NCBI RefSeq assembly: GCF_014490725.1
Contig: NZ_JACOQL010000003.1
Location: forward strand, 124,001-188,000
DNA from: Paracoccus amoyensis
GTDB taxonomy: Bacteria > Pseudomonadota > Alphaproteobacteria > Rhodobacterales > Rhodobacteraceae
Direction of reading: 5' to 3'
Length of the DNA stretch: 64,000 nt
The notes beneath the pieces were generated by a model. It was not told the origin of the DNA. It was given only the letters and a program-made list of their open reading frames with translations, and did not search any database. Position numbers and translations under genes: made by a program. Of the stretch, positions 1 through 9,749 are shown in pieces; positions within the stretch are counted from its first letter, which is position 1; each line of letters starts with the position of its first letter.

Positions 1-360
1 CGGTCGCATGGCGTCGCAATCATCCGCCGTTTGCTGGACTATGGCGATTGGGCGTCGGATGATGAATTCCGGTTGTTCTACAACATCAACTTCCCACCCG
101 TTCCCGCAAATGAGGTGCGCGGCGTTCGCGCAGCCCCGCAAGGACGCCGCTTCGGCGTGAATTTCCGGGTCGAGCCATATCTGGCGCCCAATGGCCGCCG
201 CTTCATGTGGGCTGCTGGCGGGTCACAGACCGCCCCTGCCCGCGCGGGGACCGATGTCGCCGTGAATATGGACGGCTACATCTCGGTCACGCCGATGCGG
301 GCGGATCTGACCTGCCAGAGATCATTGACCGAATTGACCAACGCCCTGCAAGACGAGTGA
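1..360 (+). CDS. surE: SurE, 5'/3'-nucleotidase (C-terminal part)
   Basis: This is the last 119 codons of a gene that begins before the window; the frame is open from base 1 to the TGA at 358-360. Residues such as FNINFPPVP and the closing [17 protein letters not shown] stretch match the C-terminal third of SurE, a survival-protein phosphatase acting on nucleoside monophosphates. The metal-binding N-terminus is outside the window, so activity cannot be judged. The protein-repair methyltransferase gene pcm starts 10 bases downstream, and surE-pcm-nlpD order is a classic arrangement, which supports the call. Confidence 0.9.
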   Translation, partial: RSHGVAIIRRLLDYGDWASDDEFRLFYNINFPPVPANEVRGVRAAPQGRRFGVNFRVEPYLAPNGRRFMWAAGGSQTAPARAGTDVAVNMDGYISVTPMRADLTCQRSLTELTNALQDE

Positions 361-370
361 TGGACCGCCG

Positions 371-1033
371 ATGAACACCGAGGATCACGACGAGGACAGC
401 CCGGCCGAACGCAAGATGCGTTTCCTGTTTCAGTTGCGGTCGCGTGGGGTCACCGATCCTCGGGTGCTGGAGGCGATGGAGGGCATTGATCGCGGCCTGT
501 TCATCCGTGGCCAGTTCGCTGACCGCGCCTATGAGGATACGCCCCTGCCGATCCCGTGCGGCCAGACGATCAGCCAGCCGTCTGTGGTTGGCCTGATGAC
601 ACAGGCGCTTGGGCCACGCCCCCGCGACACCGTGCTGGAGGTCGGCACCGGTTCCGGCTATCAGGCGGCTGTTCTGTCCGGCCTGTGCCGCCGGGTCTAT
701 ACCGTGGACCGCCACCGCCGTCTGGTGCAGGAGGCCGAGCTGATCTTCCAGCAGCTTGGACTGTCGAACATCACCGCGCAGGTCGCCGATGGATCGCGCG
801 GGTTGCCGGATCAGGCACCCTTTGACCGCATACTTGTGACCGCCGCCGCCGAAGATCCACCCGGACCGCTGTTGGCACAGTTGAAGATCGGCGGTATCAT
901 GGTGGTGCCGGTCGGGCAGTCGGATGCAGTGCAGACGCTGATCCGCGTGACCCGAACCGAGACAGGCTTTGATTATGATGAGTTGCGGCAAGTGCGCTTT
1001 GTGCCGCTGGTCGAGGGGTTGGGACAGACATGA
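371..1033 (+). CDS. pcm: Protein-L-isoaspartate O-methyltransferase
   Basis: 220 residues, the usual length for PCMT. It transfers a methyl group from S-adenosylmethionine to isoaspartyl residues of damaged proteins, in the cytoplasm. The SAM-binding motif [12 protein letters not shown] lies at residues 88-98, preceded by the family signature QTISQP at 65-70. The gene follows surE by 10 bases and is followed after 35 bases by an NlpD-like gene, so the three are probably one transcript. The ATG at 371 is the only start that leaves the N-terminus at family length. Confidence 0.93.
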   Translation: MNTEDHDEDSPAERKMRFLFQLRSRGVTDPRVLEAMEGIDRGLFIRGQFADRAYEDTPLPIPCGQTISQPSVVGLMTQALGPRPRDTVLEVGTGSGYQAAVLSGLCRRVYTVDRHRRLVQEAELIFQQLGLSNITAQVADGSRGLPDQAPFDRILVTAAAEDPPGPLLAQLKIGGIMVVPVGQSDAVQTLIRVTRTETGFDYDELRQVRFVPLVEGLGQT

Positions 1034-1068
1034 CCCCCTTCCACGCAAACTGACGTGAGGACGACAGG

Positions 1069-2184
1069 ATGAGCAGAAATTTCAAATTGATGGCTGCAGG
1101 TGCAGCCCTTTCAATTTTGGCATCATGTGGCGCGAATGGCAGTTTCGATCCCGATTTTCGCCGGTGGGCACCCGGCGGACTGAATACCGCAGATGCCGCC
1201 GCCCGTGCCGCGCCACGTCCCGCGCCAGACAGTCGCGGGCTGATCAATTTTCCCGACTATCAGGTCGTGATCGCGGGACGCGGTGACACGCCGACCACGA
1301 TCGCCCAACGCTTGGGACTGAACCCGAACGAATTGGCGCAGCATAACGCGCTGCCCGCCACGGCAACGCTGAACGCAGGACAGCCGCTGGTGTTGCCGCG
1401 TCGGGTTAGCGCGGCTGGCGCAAGCACCGGAGGCAGCGCCGTGAAAGACCCGTTTGCCGGGCAAACCTCTGCTGCGTCCGCGCCGGCGCCTGCGGCCACC
1501 GCCGCGTCGCAACCGCGCCAGCACGTCGTTGCGGCGGGCGAAACCGCATGGTCCATTGCGCGCAAATACAGCACGAACATTCAGGATTTGGCGGAATGGA
1601 ACAGCCTGCCGTCAAATATGTCGCTGCGCGTCGGCCAACGGCTGATGATTCCGGTCGCGGGTCAAGCTGCCCCTGCGGCCTCGGGCGCGACCACTGCGCC
1701 GGGCGCAGGCAGCCCGACGCCACGTCCACCGTCTGCCTCGACCCCGTTGCCGGGTGAAAAAACAACGGCGACCTCCGAACCCGGTCCCAAGGCCCCCGAC
1801 ACCAATCTGGGTGCCACGCGCACCGCCGCCAGCAGCGGCGGGCGTTTCCAGATGCCCGTGTCGGGTTCCATCATTCGCGTCTATGAAAAGGGCAAGAATG
1901 ACGGCATCGACATTTCCGCAACCTCTGGTTCGGCGGTCAAAGCGGCAGGCAGTGGCACCGTGGCGGCTGTGACGCAGGACACCTCGGGCGTGCCGATTGT
2001 CGTCGTGCGCCACACCGGCGATCTGATGACGGTCTATACCGGGCTGGACAAGTCTCTGGACGTCAAGAAAGGCGATACCGTCACCTCGGGCCAATCACTC
2101 GGCAAGGCTGGCGGAGGCGGCTTCGTGCATTTTGAGGTTCGTCAGGGTTTCAACAGTGTCGATCCCGAAGAATATCTGAACTGA
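1069..2184 (+). CDS. nlpD: NlpD-like LysM/M23 lipoprotein
   Basis: 371 residues. The N-terminus is a lipoprotein signal with lipobox LASC, so the protein should be lipid-anchored in the periplasm. Two LysM peptidoglycan-binding motifs follow (roughly residues 60-112 and 150-196), then a Pro/Ala/Thr-rich linker and a C-terminal M23 (LytM) domain from about residue 258. The first zinc-ligand motif of active M23 enzymes (HxGID) reads NDGID here, while HFEVR near the end is kept. Loss of the first His resembles E. coli NlpD, which activates an amidase and does not cut itself. The gene lies in the surE-pcm-nlpD order. An activator of cell-separation amidases is therefore likelier than a hydrolase (inference). 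Confidence 0.85.
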   Translation: MSRNFKLMAAGAALSILASCGANGSFDPDFRRWAPGGLNTADAAARAAPRPAPDSRGLINFPDYQVVIAGRGDTPTTIAQRLGLNPNELAQHNALPATATLNAGQPLVLPRRVSAAGASTGGSAVKDPFAGQTSAASAPAPAATAASQPRQHVVAAGETAWSIARKYSTNIQDLAEWNSLPSNMSLRVGQRLMIPVAGQAAPAASGATTAPGAGSPTPRPPSASTPLPGEKTTATSEPGPKAPDTNLGATRTAASSGGRFQMPVSGSIIRVYEKGKNDGIDISATSGSAVKAAGSGTVAAVTQDTSGVPIVVVRHTGDLMTVYTGLDKSLDVKKGDTVTSGQSLGKAGGGGFVHFEVRQGFNSVDPEEYLN

Positions 2185-2215
2185 TAAGACCTGCGGCGCT
2201 TATGGCCGCCACTTT

Positions 2216-2764
2216 CTAGCCGACATTGCCTTCCAGCAAAGTGGCGATGTCGGCGAAAATCTGATCCCACTCATCGTCGTCGATCTGCATGAACCGCATG
2301 AAGCGCAGCAGGAATGCACCCTCGGTGGCCAGAAAGGCCAGCCGCTGCCTGCGCCCCTCGGGCGTGGTGGCATCCACACCTGCCAGCCGCTCGCGATACC
2401 ATTGGCGCGTCGATTCAAGATGTTCAGGCGTTTGCAGCAGTGCAGCCATCAGACTGGCGGCCTTGGCATTCAGGGCCGCATCCCCCTGACGGGTCGCCGC
2501 GACATGCGCAGCAACCCGCTTACCGGCAGCGGGTGGATCGCCCACAAGTGCCGAAAATTGCCGATCATAATCCACATACCATCGGTCGAACATCGCGTTC
2601 AGAATATCATCCTTGCTGCGGAAACTATATTGTACACCGCCCTTGGTGATGCCGCAGGCCTTGGCCAATGCATCAATCGTCAGCGCCGCTGCACCCTTTT
2701 CGCGCACCAGTTCCTCGGCTGCGTCCAGTAACTGATCCCGGTCGATCTTGCGTGGTCTTGCCAT
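2216..2764 (-). CDS. TetR/AcrR-family transcriptional regulator
   Basis: 182 residues from the ATG at 2764; an in-frame ATG four codons upstream is possible, but MARPRK is the usual family start. The N-terminal 55 residues form the helix-turn-helix (AKACGITKGGVQYSFRSKDD); the rest is a helical ligand-binding domain of the AefR/QacR sort. It is divergent from an MFS drug-efflux-like gene that starts 88 bases away, with two inverted repeats in the gap. A repressor of its own promoter and of the transporter, released by the transported compound, is the simplest reading. The ligand is unknown. Confidence 0.88.
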   Translation of the reverse strand: MARPRKIDRDQLLDAAEELVREKGAAALTIDALAKACGITKGGVQYSFRSKDDILNAMFDRWYVDYDRQFSALVGDPPAAGKRVAAHVAATRQGDAALNAKAASLMAALLQTPEHLESTRQWYRERLAGVDATTPEGRRQRLAFLATEGAFLLRFMRFMQIDDDEWDQIFADIATLLEGNVG

Positions 2765-2779
2765 CAGCCCTTCCATTTC

Positions 2780-2829
2780 AATACAACCGTATTTAAATGT
2801 CGATCATACGATTCGCAACACGAGTTGCG
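2780..2829. promoter_or_regulatory. Two candidate TetR operators in the divergent promoter
   Basis: The 88-base gap between the regulator and the transporter holds AATAC-N4-GTATT (2780-2793) and CGCAAC-N4-GTTGCG (2814-2829), both inverted repeats with perfect arms. Their position between divergent starts is what is expected for autorepression plus control of the efflux gene. Which one is bound, if either, is not shown by sequence. Confidence 0.5.
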
Positions 2830-2852
2830 CCACTTTTCGCAAAGGTTATACG

Positions 2853-4325
2853 ATGCAGACCCGTTCGCCCTGGCTTGTCCTGGCCATTGTTTCAACCGCG
2901 CTGTTCCTGATCGTGGTTGATATGACCATCCTGTATACGGCCCTGCCCCGCCTGACGCATGATTTGCGGGCAACAGCGGTTGAAAAGCTGTGGATCGTGA
3001 ATGCCTATTCGCTGGTGGTGGCGGGCCTGTTGCCGGGGTCGGGGGCGCTTGGCGACCGCTACGGCCATCGTCGGATGTTCCTGATCGGTCTGGTGATCTT
3101 TGGCGTGGCGTCGCTGATTGCCGGGCTGGCGCCGTCGTCGGAAGTCCTGATCGGCGCACGCGCCCTGTTGGCCGTGGGTGCGGCCGCAATGATGCCTGCG
3201 ACCTTGTCGATCATTCGCCACAGCTTTGACGATCCAGCCCAAAGATCACTGGCCATTGGTTTCTGGGCGGCCGTGGCCTCGGGTGGGGCGGCAATCGGAC
3301 CGCTGGTCGGCGGGGCGTTGCTGGAACATTTCCATTGGGGCGCGGTGTTTCTGGTCAACCTGCCCATCGTCCTGATCGCGATACCGCTGACGTTGCGCTA
3401 CGTGCAGCGCGGCAAATCAGAGGGCGGCCATCCCTTTGATCCCATCGGCTCGATCATGATCCTGATCGGGTTGCTGACACTGACCCTGGCCATCAAGGAG
3501 GTCGCGAAACCTGAACCGACCTGGATGGGCTTTATCCTGCCCGCCCTGATCGGCGTCGCTGCGGTATATCTGTTCATCCGCCGTCAACAGCGCGGTGCGC
3601 ACCCGATGATCGACCTGCACCTGTTCCGCGATACGCGCTTTGCGGCGGGCGTGGTGGCGGCGGTTTCGTCTGCGGCTGTCCTGTTGGGGCTGGAGCTGGT
3701 CATCAGCCAGCGCCTGCAACTGGTCTCGCACATGACACCGCTGCAGGCGGGGCTGTTCATCCTGCCGATTCCGCTTGCGTCTTTCATTGCGGGTCCGCTG
3801 ACCGGATTACTGCTGGGAAAGGTCGAAACCGGGCAGGTGCTGACCTATTCATTCGCGGTGACGGCTGTGGGCGTAGCTGTCTATGCCTTCAACTTCGATG
3901 GCAGCATGTGGATTCAGCTGATTGCCTTTGCCCTGATCGGCGCAGGAATCGGCTCGGCAATGACGGCCGCTTCCTCGGCCATCATGATGAATGCACCCGC
4001 CAATCGCGCCGGAATGGCCGCGTCGATAGAAGAGGTGTCCTATGAATTGGGCGGCGCGCTTGGTGTGGCGCTGTTGGGCAGCCTGATGTCAGGCGTTTAT
4101 ACTGCCGCCTATCTGGCGGGCGGCGATAACGCTGTCACGATGGCGGCAGATTCGCTGGATCAGGCGATGCTGGTCGCCGAGACCGCCCCGGTCGAACAGG
4201 CGCGCCAGATCCTTGCCAACGGCGTCGCTGCGTTCGAGCGGTCGGTGTCCGTGGTCGCGATCGTCTCGACCGCGGTTCTGGCAGCGGCAACGCTGTGGAT
4301 CGCGCGACTGTCACGGATCATCTGA
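2853..4325 (+). CDS. MFS transporter, DHA2 (14-TM drug/proton antiporter) family
   Basis: 490 residues from the ATG at 2853, which follows a purine-rich AAAGG site; the frame is open further upstream, but that part overlaps the operator region. The protein is almost wholly hydrophobic with about 14 predicted membrane segments. Motif A-like GALGDRYGHRRM follows the second helix, and the conserved GPLVGG lies in the fifth segment, as in the QacA/EmrB group. It probably exports a toxic organic compound in exchange for protons. The divergent TetR gene is the likely regulator. The substrate cannot be named from the sequence. Confidence 0.87.
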   Translation: MQTRSPWLVLAIVSTALFLIVVDMTILYTALPRLTHDLRATAVEKLWIVNAYSLVVAGLLPGSGALGDRYGHRRMFLIGLVIFGVASLIAGLAPSSEVLIGARALLAVGAAAMMPATLSIIRHSFDDPAQRSLAIGFWAAVASGGAAIGPLVGGALLEHFHWGAVFLVNLPIVLIAIPLTLRYVQRGKSEGGHPFDPIGSIMILIGLLTLTLAIKEVAKPEPTWMGFILPALIGVAAVYLFIRRQQRGAHPMIDLHLFRDTRFAAGVVAAVSSAAVLLGLELVISQRLQLVSHMTPLQAGLFILPIPLASFIAGPLTGLLLGKVETGQVLTYSFAVTAVGVAVYAFNFDGSMWIQLIAFALIGAGIGSAMTAASSAIMMNAPANRAGMAASIEEVSYELGGALGVALLGSLMSGVYTAAYLAGGDNAVTMAADSLDQAMLVAETAPVEQARQILANGVAAFERSVSVVAIVSTAVLAAATLWIARLSRII

Positions 4326-4332
4326 TGAGGTG

Positions 4333-4363
4333 CCGGTGAACGGGGCTACAACCCGTTCACCGG
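4333..4363. terminator. Inverted repeat across a convergent gene end
   Basis: CCGGTGAACGGG (4333-4344), a 7-base loop, then CCCGTTCACCGG (4352-4363): a perfect 12-bp stem between the convergent MFS and metallohydrolase genes. The right arm includes the last codons of the metallohydrolase. There is no long T run, so it may block read-through or only stabilise 3' ends. Confidence 0.55.
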
Positions 4364-5230
4364 AACTTTCAGCATCGGGCGCCCGTCCTTGTCCCGAGGC
4401 ACCTCGCCCGCACGCATATTCACCTGCAGGGACGGAATGATCAGACGCGGCATTGCCAATTGGGCATCGCGTTCGGTGCGGAAACGAACAAACTCTTCCC
4501 GCGTCTTGCCGCCGCCAACATGGATGTTGTCAGCCTTTTCCGCCCCGACACTGGTTTCCCACTGAATATCGCGGCCATTCGGGCCATAGTCGTGGCACAT
4601 GAACAGCCGCATCCGGTCCGGAAGACTCAGCACCTTCTGAATGCTGTCATACAACATACCCGCGTCGCCCCCCGGAAAATCGGCACGGGCCGAACCACCG
4701 TCGGGCATGAACAACGTATCGCCAACAAAGGCCGCATCGCCCATCACATGCGTCATGCAGGCAGGCGTATGGCCCGGTGTATGCATGGCAAAGCAGGCCA
4801 TCTGACCGATCTGATAGCTGTCGCCATCGCTGAACAGCCGGTCGAACTGGCTGCCATCGCGCTGAAACTCGGTCCCTTCGTTGAAAATCTTGCCGAAGGT
4901 TTCCTGCACCTCCATGATTTTCGCGCCGATCCCGATTTTGCCTCCCAACCGATCCTGAATATAGGGCGCAGCGGACAGGTGATCGGCGTGAACATGGGTT
5001 TCGATGATCCACTCCAGCACCAGATCGCGCCGCTGGATTTCGGCGATCAGGGTATCGGCGTGCTCATGCGTGATACGCCCCGCCGCATAGTCGATATCCA
5101 TGACAGAATCGATGATGGCGCAGCTGTCAGACGCCGGATCCTTGACGATATAGCTGATCGTGTTGGTCGCAGGATCGAAATGGCCGCTGACATCCGGGTG
5201 GATAGCAAGGTTCAGGGGGTAGTTCGTCAT
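4346..5230 (-). CDS. Metallo-beta-lactamase-fold hydrolase, persulfide-dioxygenase-like
   Basis: 294 residues from the ATG at 5230, preceded by GGAGAT; the frame extends 14 codons further without a better site. Metal-binding motifs are visible: THVHADH at 78-84, HTPGH at 150-154 and GDTLF at 170-174. The arrangement resembles the glyoxalase II / ETHE1 / BLH group of mononuclear-iron persulfide dioxygenases more than beta-lactamases. No rhodanese, BigR or sulfide oxidation gene is adjacent, so the substrate remains open. It converges on the MFS gene and is transcribed away from trkH. Confidence 0.8.
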   Translation of the reverse strand: MTNYPLNLAIHPDVSGHFDPATNTISYIVKDPASDSCAIIDSVMDIDYAAGRITHEHADTLIAEIQRRDLVLEWIIETHVHADHLSAAPYIQDRLGGKIGIGAKIMEVQETFGKIFNEGTEFQRDGSQFDRLFSDGDSYQIGQMACFAMHTPGHTPACMTHVMGDAAFVGDTLFMPDGGSARADFPGGDAGMLYDSIQKVLSLPDRMRLFMCHDYGPNGRDIQWETSVGAEKADNIHVGGGKTREEFVRFRTERDAQLAMPRLIIPSLQVNMRAGEVPRDKDGRPMLKVPVNGL

Positions 5231-5380
5231 CACGATCTCCGGTTGTGTCGCACGCAGTATAGCAGCTTGCACACCGATTGTGAGGTTTCAGGACAACGCC
5301 CCCCTGTGATCAGGTGTCGCAGACCCCGAATAGGCGATTGGCCGCTTGACGGGTGACAGAGGGCGCGGCAAGCAGACCAG

Positions 5381-6832
5381 ATGATCGATTTTCGCCCCAT
5401 TGCCCAACCGATCGGCCGCATCATCGCCACGCTTGGCGTGTCGATGCTTATTCCCATGGTCGTCGACTGGTGGCACGGCAGCGCCCATTGGGAGGCGTTT
5501 CTGCAATGCGCGGTGCTGACATTTGTGATCGGCATCATGATCTCGGTTTCGACCCGTGGGAAATATACCTCGGTCAGTTTGCAGCAGGCGTTTTTGCTGA
5601 CATCGGGGCTATGGCTGATCCTGCCGATCTTTGGCGCCCTGCCCTTCATGATGGGCGAACCGCATGCCAGTTTCATCGATGCTTATTTTGAATCCATGTC
5701 GGGCGTGACAACAACCGGAACGACGGCCTTTTCTCAGCTGGACGCCCTGCCGAAAGGCACAAACCTGTGGCGGGCGATGCTGCACTGGATGGGCGGCTTG
5801 GGGATCGTGGTTGTCGCGATGGTGTTTCTGCCGGTGATGAAGGTCGGCGGGATGCAGTTCTTCCGCTCGGAAGGATTTGACACATTGGGCAAGATCCTGC
5901 CCCGCGCTGGTGAGATCGCGTCAGAGATGACGCGAATCTACATGATCCTGACGGCGGCCTGTATCATCACCTATCTGCTACTGGGCATGACGGGCTACGA
6001 CGCCGTCGTGCATGCCTTCGCGACCGTCTCGACCGGTGGATTTTCCAGCTATGACCTCAGCTTTGCCGAGTTTCTGGGACCGCTCGAATGGGCGTCAAGT
6101 GTGTTCATGGTGCTGGCCTCGATCCCGTTCATCCGCATGGTTCAGGTGATGCGCGGGAATTTCAGCCCAATCTGGAAGGATACGCAGATCCGGGCCTATC
6201 TGCGGTGGATCTTCTATGTCTGTGCGGCCATCGTCGTCTATCGCCTGCTCAGCGGGGTCGAACATACCGGCCTGATGGATATGGTTCGCGAAACCGTATT
6301 CAATACCATCTCGACCTTTTCGGGCACCGGTTTCTTTTCATCTGATGTGATGAGCTGGGGCCATTTCCCCTTTGCGCTGCTGATCATCGCGGGGCTGATC
6401 GGCGGCTGCACCGGATCGACTGCCTGTTCGGTCAAGGTGTTCCGCTATCTGGTTCTGTCACAGGCTGTCCGTGCCCAATTGCGGCGGATGCTGTCACCCA
6501 ACCGGGTCTATCCGCTGCGCTATCAGGGGCGTCCACTGGAACAGGATGTTGTGAATTCGGTCATGGCGTTCTTCACGCTGTTCATGCTGACCTTTGGCCT
6601 GTTGATCGTGGCCTTGTCACTGACGGGTCTGCACCCGCGCACCGCACTGACCGGCGCCTGGACGGCGATCGCCAATATCGGTCCGGTCTGGGGGCCAGAA
6701 GTCACAAAGAACGGTTCAGTCGCGGAATTCCCCGAGGCTGCCAAGTGGCTGATGATCCTCGGAATGTATCTGGGCAGGCTGGAACTGGTGTCAGTCCTTG
6801 TTCTGCTGCTGCCCAGATTCTGGCGCAGTTAA
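5381..6832 (+). CDS. trkH: TrkH-family potassium uptake channel subunit
   Basis: 483 residues, typical of TrkH. It is an inner-membrane potassium-translocating subunit that normally works with the cytosolic NAD-binding protein TrkA. The first pore loop reads MSGVTTTGTTAF, and further Gly-containing selectivity-filter repeats follow (FATVSTGGFSS, STFSGTGFFSS). No trkA lies in the window, as is usual in this order. The last four bases overlap the end of the convergent SPOR-like gene. The upstream 150 bases are shared with the divergent metallohydrolase gene. Confidence 0.9.
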   Translation: MIDFRPIAQPIGRIIATLGVSMLIPMVVDWWHGSAHWEAFLQCAVLTFVIGIMISVSTRGKYTSVSLQQAFLLTSGLWLILPIFGALPFMMGEPHASFIDAYFESMSGVTTTGTTAFSQLDALPKGTNLWRAMLHWMGGLGIVVVAMVFLPVMKVGGMQFFRSEGFDTLGKILPRAGEIASEMTRIYMILTAACIITYLLLGMTGYDAVVHAFATVSTGGFSSYDLSFAEFLGPLEWASSVFMVLASIPFIRMVQVMRGNFSPIWKDTQIRAYLRWIFYVCAAIVVYRLLSGVEHTGLMDMVRETVFNTISTFSGTGFFSSDVMSWGHFPFALLIIAGLIGGCTGSTACSVKVFRYLVLSQAVRAQLRRMLSPNRVYPLRYQGRPLEQDVVNSVMAFFTLFMLTFGLLIVALSLTGLHPRTALTGAWTAIANIGPVWGPEVTKNGSVAEFPEAAKWLMILGMYLGRLELVSVLVLLLPRFWRS

Positions 6833-8177
6833 GGCTGCGCCGCCGGGATGGGAGTGGCCGCAGGCGCGGTCGGCTCTGTCACGGGGTCGTTTTGCGCAGG
6901 CCCGGTGCGACTGAAGCTGTCTGACATTTCGGCGGAAATCTGCGCCTGTCCTTCGGTATCGGCTGCGGGCCAGATCAGGACGAAACCTTCGGCGCGGCCA
7001 TCACGGACCCAACCTTCGGCCCGGCCGATATGATCGTGTTTGCGCCGTCCAGCAGGATATGGCCGTTTTCAATGCTGCGCGTCGGCTGTGGCACCCAACC
7101 AAGTGCGGTCACAAGCCCCGACAGATCAACCAGTTCCTGCTGACCGCCCGGCTGGCTGAACAGGATCAGCGCCGCCCCTGAATTGTTCTTCGGACGATAG
7201 ATGGACAGCGCACGTTCGGCTCGATCAAACTCCAACTGGTCCATCGGCGCGATGACTGACAGGCCCGTCACCTTGTCATTCAATGTGCTAAGCCCCATTT
7301 CCGTCCGCCAATCCGCACGCCGCTTGATCAGCTCGGCCATGGCTGTGCCAGCATCGGGGGAGACACGCAATGCCGCAACCTCGGCCGCGATGGCTTCGCG
7401 CGTTTTCGGGCCGTCCTTGCCGTCGATCCCCCCGTCATAGCGTCCGGCCCACCGCAAGGCGCGCTGAACCTCATCCAGCGGCGGCATGTCCTGCACTGCG
7501 CCGGGCGCGGGAAGCTGTGCGCCTTCGACAACGTCAACAGGGGCCGAAAACTCATCGGAATCGGCGGTAAAGGCATCGCGCGGCACGCTGCCCGCACGTT
7601 TGAACGCGGCCAACCAGGCGGTCGCGGTTTCCGCAGGCATCGGACCAAGCGTCACGGCATACCAGCCGCCGGGCATCGCCCACAGACCAGCATCTGCAAA
7701 CGTATTGCGCCATTCAGCCAAAGCCGCCTGTCCTGCGGGTTCACCCTGCACCGATTGCAATCGGATATGCATACCCGGCGGAACGACGGGGGCCGCAGGC
7801 TCTGCAGGCTGGACCTGCACGGCTTCCGCACCATCAGTCGGTGCAGTCTCGGCCACCGCCGCCTGCCCAGCGGCCGGGGTCAGCGTGACATTGCCACTGG
7901 GCACCGCGACAAAGCTGTCGGCCGGAATGGTCCCTGCGGCCTTCAACTGCTGGATTTGAGCGTTCGCATCAGCCTCGCTCAGCGGGCCGATGGCAATGGC
8001 GATCCAGTTCTGGGCCAGCGGAAAGGTCACGATATTGTCGAACCGTTCGCCCCAACCTGCCGCCGCAGCTGCCGCAGCTTCTGGCCCGCGCTTCGCTTCG
8101 ATCCGGATCACCGCATCCTGCGCCAAAGCTGCCACCGGCAAGCCTGCCGCCATTACCATCATCGCCAAGCGCCGCAT
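6829..8177 (-). pseudogene. Periplasmic SPOR-like/peptidoglycan-binding protein, frameshifted near its 3' end
   Basis: The frame starts at the ATG at 8177 after GGAGAG and encodes a Sec signal peptide (MRRLAMMVMAAGLPVAALAQ). Two SPOR-like repeats with W/F-rich 'IGP' motifs follow, then a peptidoglycan-binding helix-turn (LDEVQRALRWAGRYDGGIDG) and a C-terminal domain. Near 7025-7035 the frame breaks. The original frame ends 18 residues later at 6975, while the other frame continues with GRAEGWVRDGRAEGFVLIWP and stops cleanly at 6829, overlapping the end of trkH by four bases. Restoring one base (for example ATC-GAT-ATC) gives an uninterrupted product of about 449 residues. Either the gene is mutated or the sequence has a one-base deletion. 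No protease domain is visible. Confidence 0.75.
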
Positions 8178-8299
8178 TCCGCTCTCCGTAATTCCGGGCG
8201 CTTCCCGCCCTTTGCCCTCAGGCCCTTTATTGACCCTTCGCCATGCCGCGCCTAGAAGGCACACAGGCATTGAACGATCTATGCAAAAGGATGGCCCGG

Positions 8300-9232
8300 A
8301 TGACCAGCCCAAACAAACCACGCAGCTTTCAGGAAGTGATCCTGCGGCTGCAAAACTACTGGGCTGCGCAAGGCTGCGCCGTGCTGCAACCTTATGACAT
8401 GGAAGTGGGCGCAGGCACCTTTCACCCCGCCACAACGCTGCGTGCGCTTGGCGAACGGCCATGGGCTGCTGCCTATGTCCAGCCGTCTCGTCGCCCGACC
8501 GATGGCCGCTATGGTGAAAACCCGAACCGTTTGCAGCACTATTATCAATATCAGGTTATCATCAAGCCAAGCCCCGCCAACCTGCAGGACCTGTATCTTG
8601 GCAGTCTGAAGGCCATCGGTCTGGACCCGATGGTCCACGACGTCCGCTTCGTCGAGGATGATTGGGAATCCCCGACCCTCGGGGCATGGGGCCTTGGCTG
8701 GGAAGTCTGGTGCGACGGCATGGAAGTCAGCCAGTTCACCTATTTCCAGCAGGTCGGCGGTCACGACTGCCGTCCCGTATCGGGCGAGCTGACCTATGGG
8801 TTAGAGCGTCTGGCCATGTATGTTCTGGGCGTTGAACATGTGATGGACATGCCCTTCAACGACCCCGACAGCCCGATCCGGCTGACCTATGCCGATATTT
8901 TCCGCCAGACCGAGCGGGAATACAGCCGCTGGAACTTTGATCAGGCCGATACCGATATGCTGTTCCAGCACTTCAAGGATGCCGAGGATGAATGTGCCCG
9001 CATCCTTGCCGCGCCCGAAACCGACAGCGCAGGCCGCCGTATTCCAATGGCGCATCCGGCCTATGATCAATGCATCAAGGCCAGCCATATCTTCAACCTG
9101 CTGGATGCCCGTGGCGTGATCAGCGTCACCGAACGTCAGGCCTATATCGGCCGCGTCCGCGCCTTGGCCAAGGCCTGTGCCGACCTGTTCCTGACGACCG
9201 ATGCCGCGCAACTGGAAGCGCCAGCCGCCTGA
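8300..9232 (+). CDS. glyQ: Glycyl-tRNA synthetase alpha subunit
   Basis: About 310 residues from the ATG at 8300 ([11 protein letters not shown]), placed 8-9 bases after AAAAGGA; other in-frame ATGs at 8291 and 8243 are less well placed. The class II synthetase core is plain: [16 protein letters not shown] near the start, then [16 protein letters not shown] and [15 protein letters not shown]. The alpha subunit carries the active site that charges tRNA-Gly and works as an alpha2-beta2 enzyme with GlyS, encoded two genes downstream. The three-gene glyQ-DUF6446-glyS order indicates one operon. Confidence 0.96.
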   Translation: MTSPNKPRSFQEVILRLQNYWAAQGCAVLQPYDMEVGAGTFHPATTLRALGERPWAAAYVQPSRRPTDGRYGENPNRLQHYYQYQVIIKPSPANLQDLYLGSLKAIGLDPMVHDVRFVEDDWESPTLGAWGLGWEVWCDGMEVSQFTYFQQVGGHDCRPVSGELTYGLERLAMYVLGVEHVMDMPFNDPDSPIRLTYADIFRQTEREYSRWNFDQADTDMLFQHFKDAEDECARILAAPETDSAGRRIPMAHPAYDQCIKASHIFNLLDARGVISVTERQAYIGRVRALAKACADLFLTTDAAQLEAPAA

Positions 9233-9275
9233 TGACTGCATCGTCGCGACATATTCACGGAATGCAGGTGTCGGC

Positions 9276-9749
9276 ATGAACGGCAAATGGCCAGTCCTTG
9301 CCATCCTCGGCTCTGCCCTCATCGTGGGCGGCGGCATCTGGTATGCGCAGGAATACATGTATTACGACAGCATCGCCCCCGACGCACCCGAAGCTGCACT
9401 GTTTATCGAAACAAAAAGTGGTCCGATCAGCCTGCACGTCACGGATTTCGAGGGCATTGACGCCAATAGTGCGCCGCATCGTTGGCGGGCCTGCGCAAAG
9501 TTGTCTGATGTGCCGACGGATGCCGTCCCCTATGACAATCCCCTGCCCAGCTATGGTCCCGGTTGGTTCGACTGTTTCGACGCCGAACAGATCGGACATG
9601 ATCTGGAAGCAGGCATTGCCAAAGCCTATCTGTCCCAGTCCGAAATCCACCCCGATGTGGACCGTGTGCTGGCAATCTATCCCGATGGCCGTGTCTTCGG
9701 CTGGAACCAGATTAACGACAAATCCCCGGAACGCGGAGTGATGGACTGA
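9276..9749 (+). CDS. DUF6446-type single-pass membrane protein between glyQ and glyS
   Basis: 157 residues from the ATG at 9276. One hydrophobic segment (residues about 5-22, WPVLAILGSALIVGGGIWYA) should anchor it in the inner membrane, with the remaining ~130 residues outside. Two cysteines (in RACAKL and FDCFD) could form a disulfide. The gene sits between the two glycyl-tRNA synthetase subunits, and its TGA overlaps the glyS start as ATGA, so it is translationally coupled. I recall such a gene at this place in other Rhodobacterales. No function is known, and a link to tRNA charging is only positional. Confidence 0.75.
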   Translation: MNGKWPVLAILGSALIVGGGIWYAQEYMYYDSIAPDAPEAALFIETKSGPISLHVTDFEGIDANSAPHRWRACAKLSDVPTDAVPYDNPLPSYGPGWFDCFDAEQIGHDLEAGIAKAYLSQSEIHPDVDRVLAIYPDGRVFGWNQINDKSPERGVMD

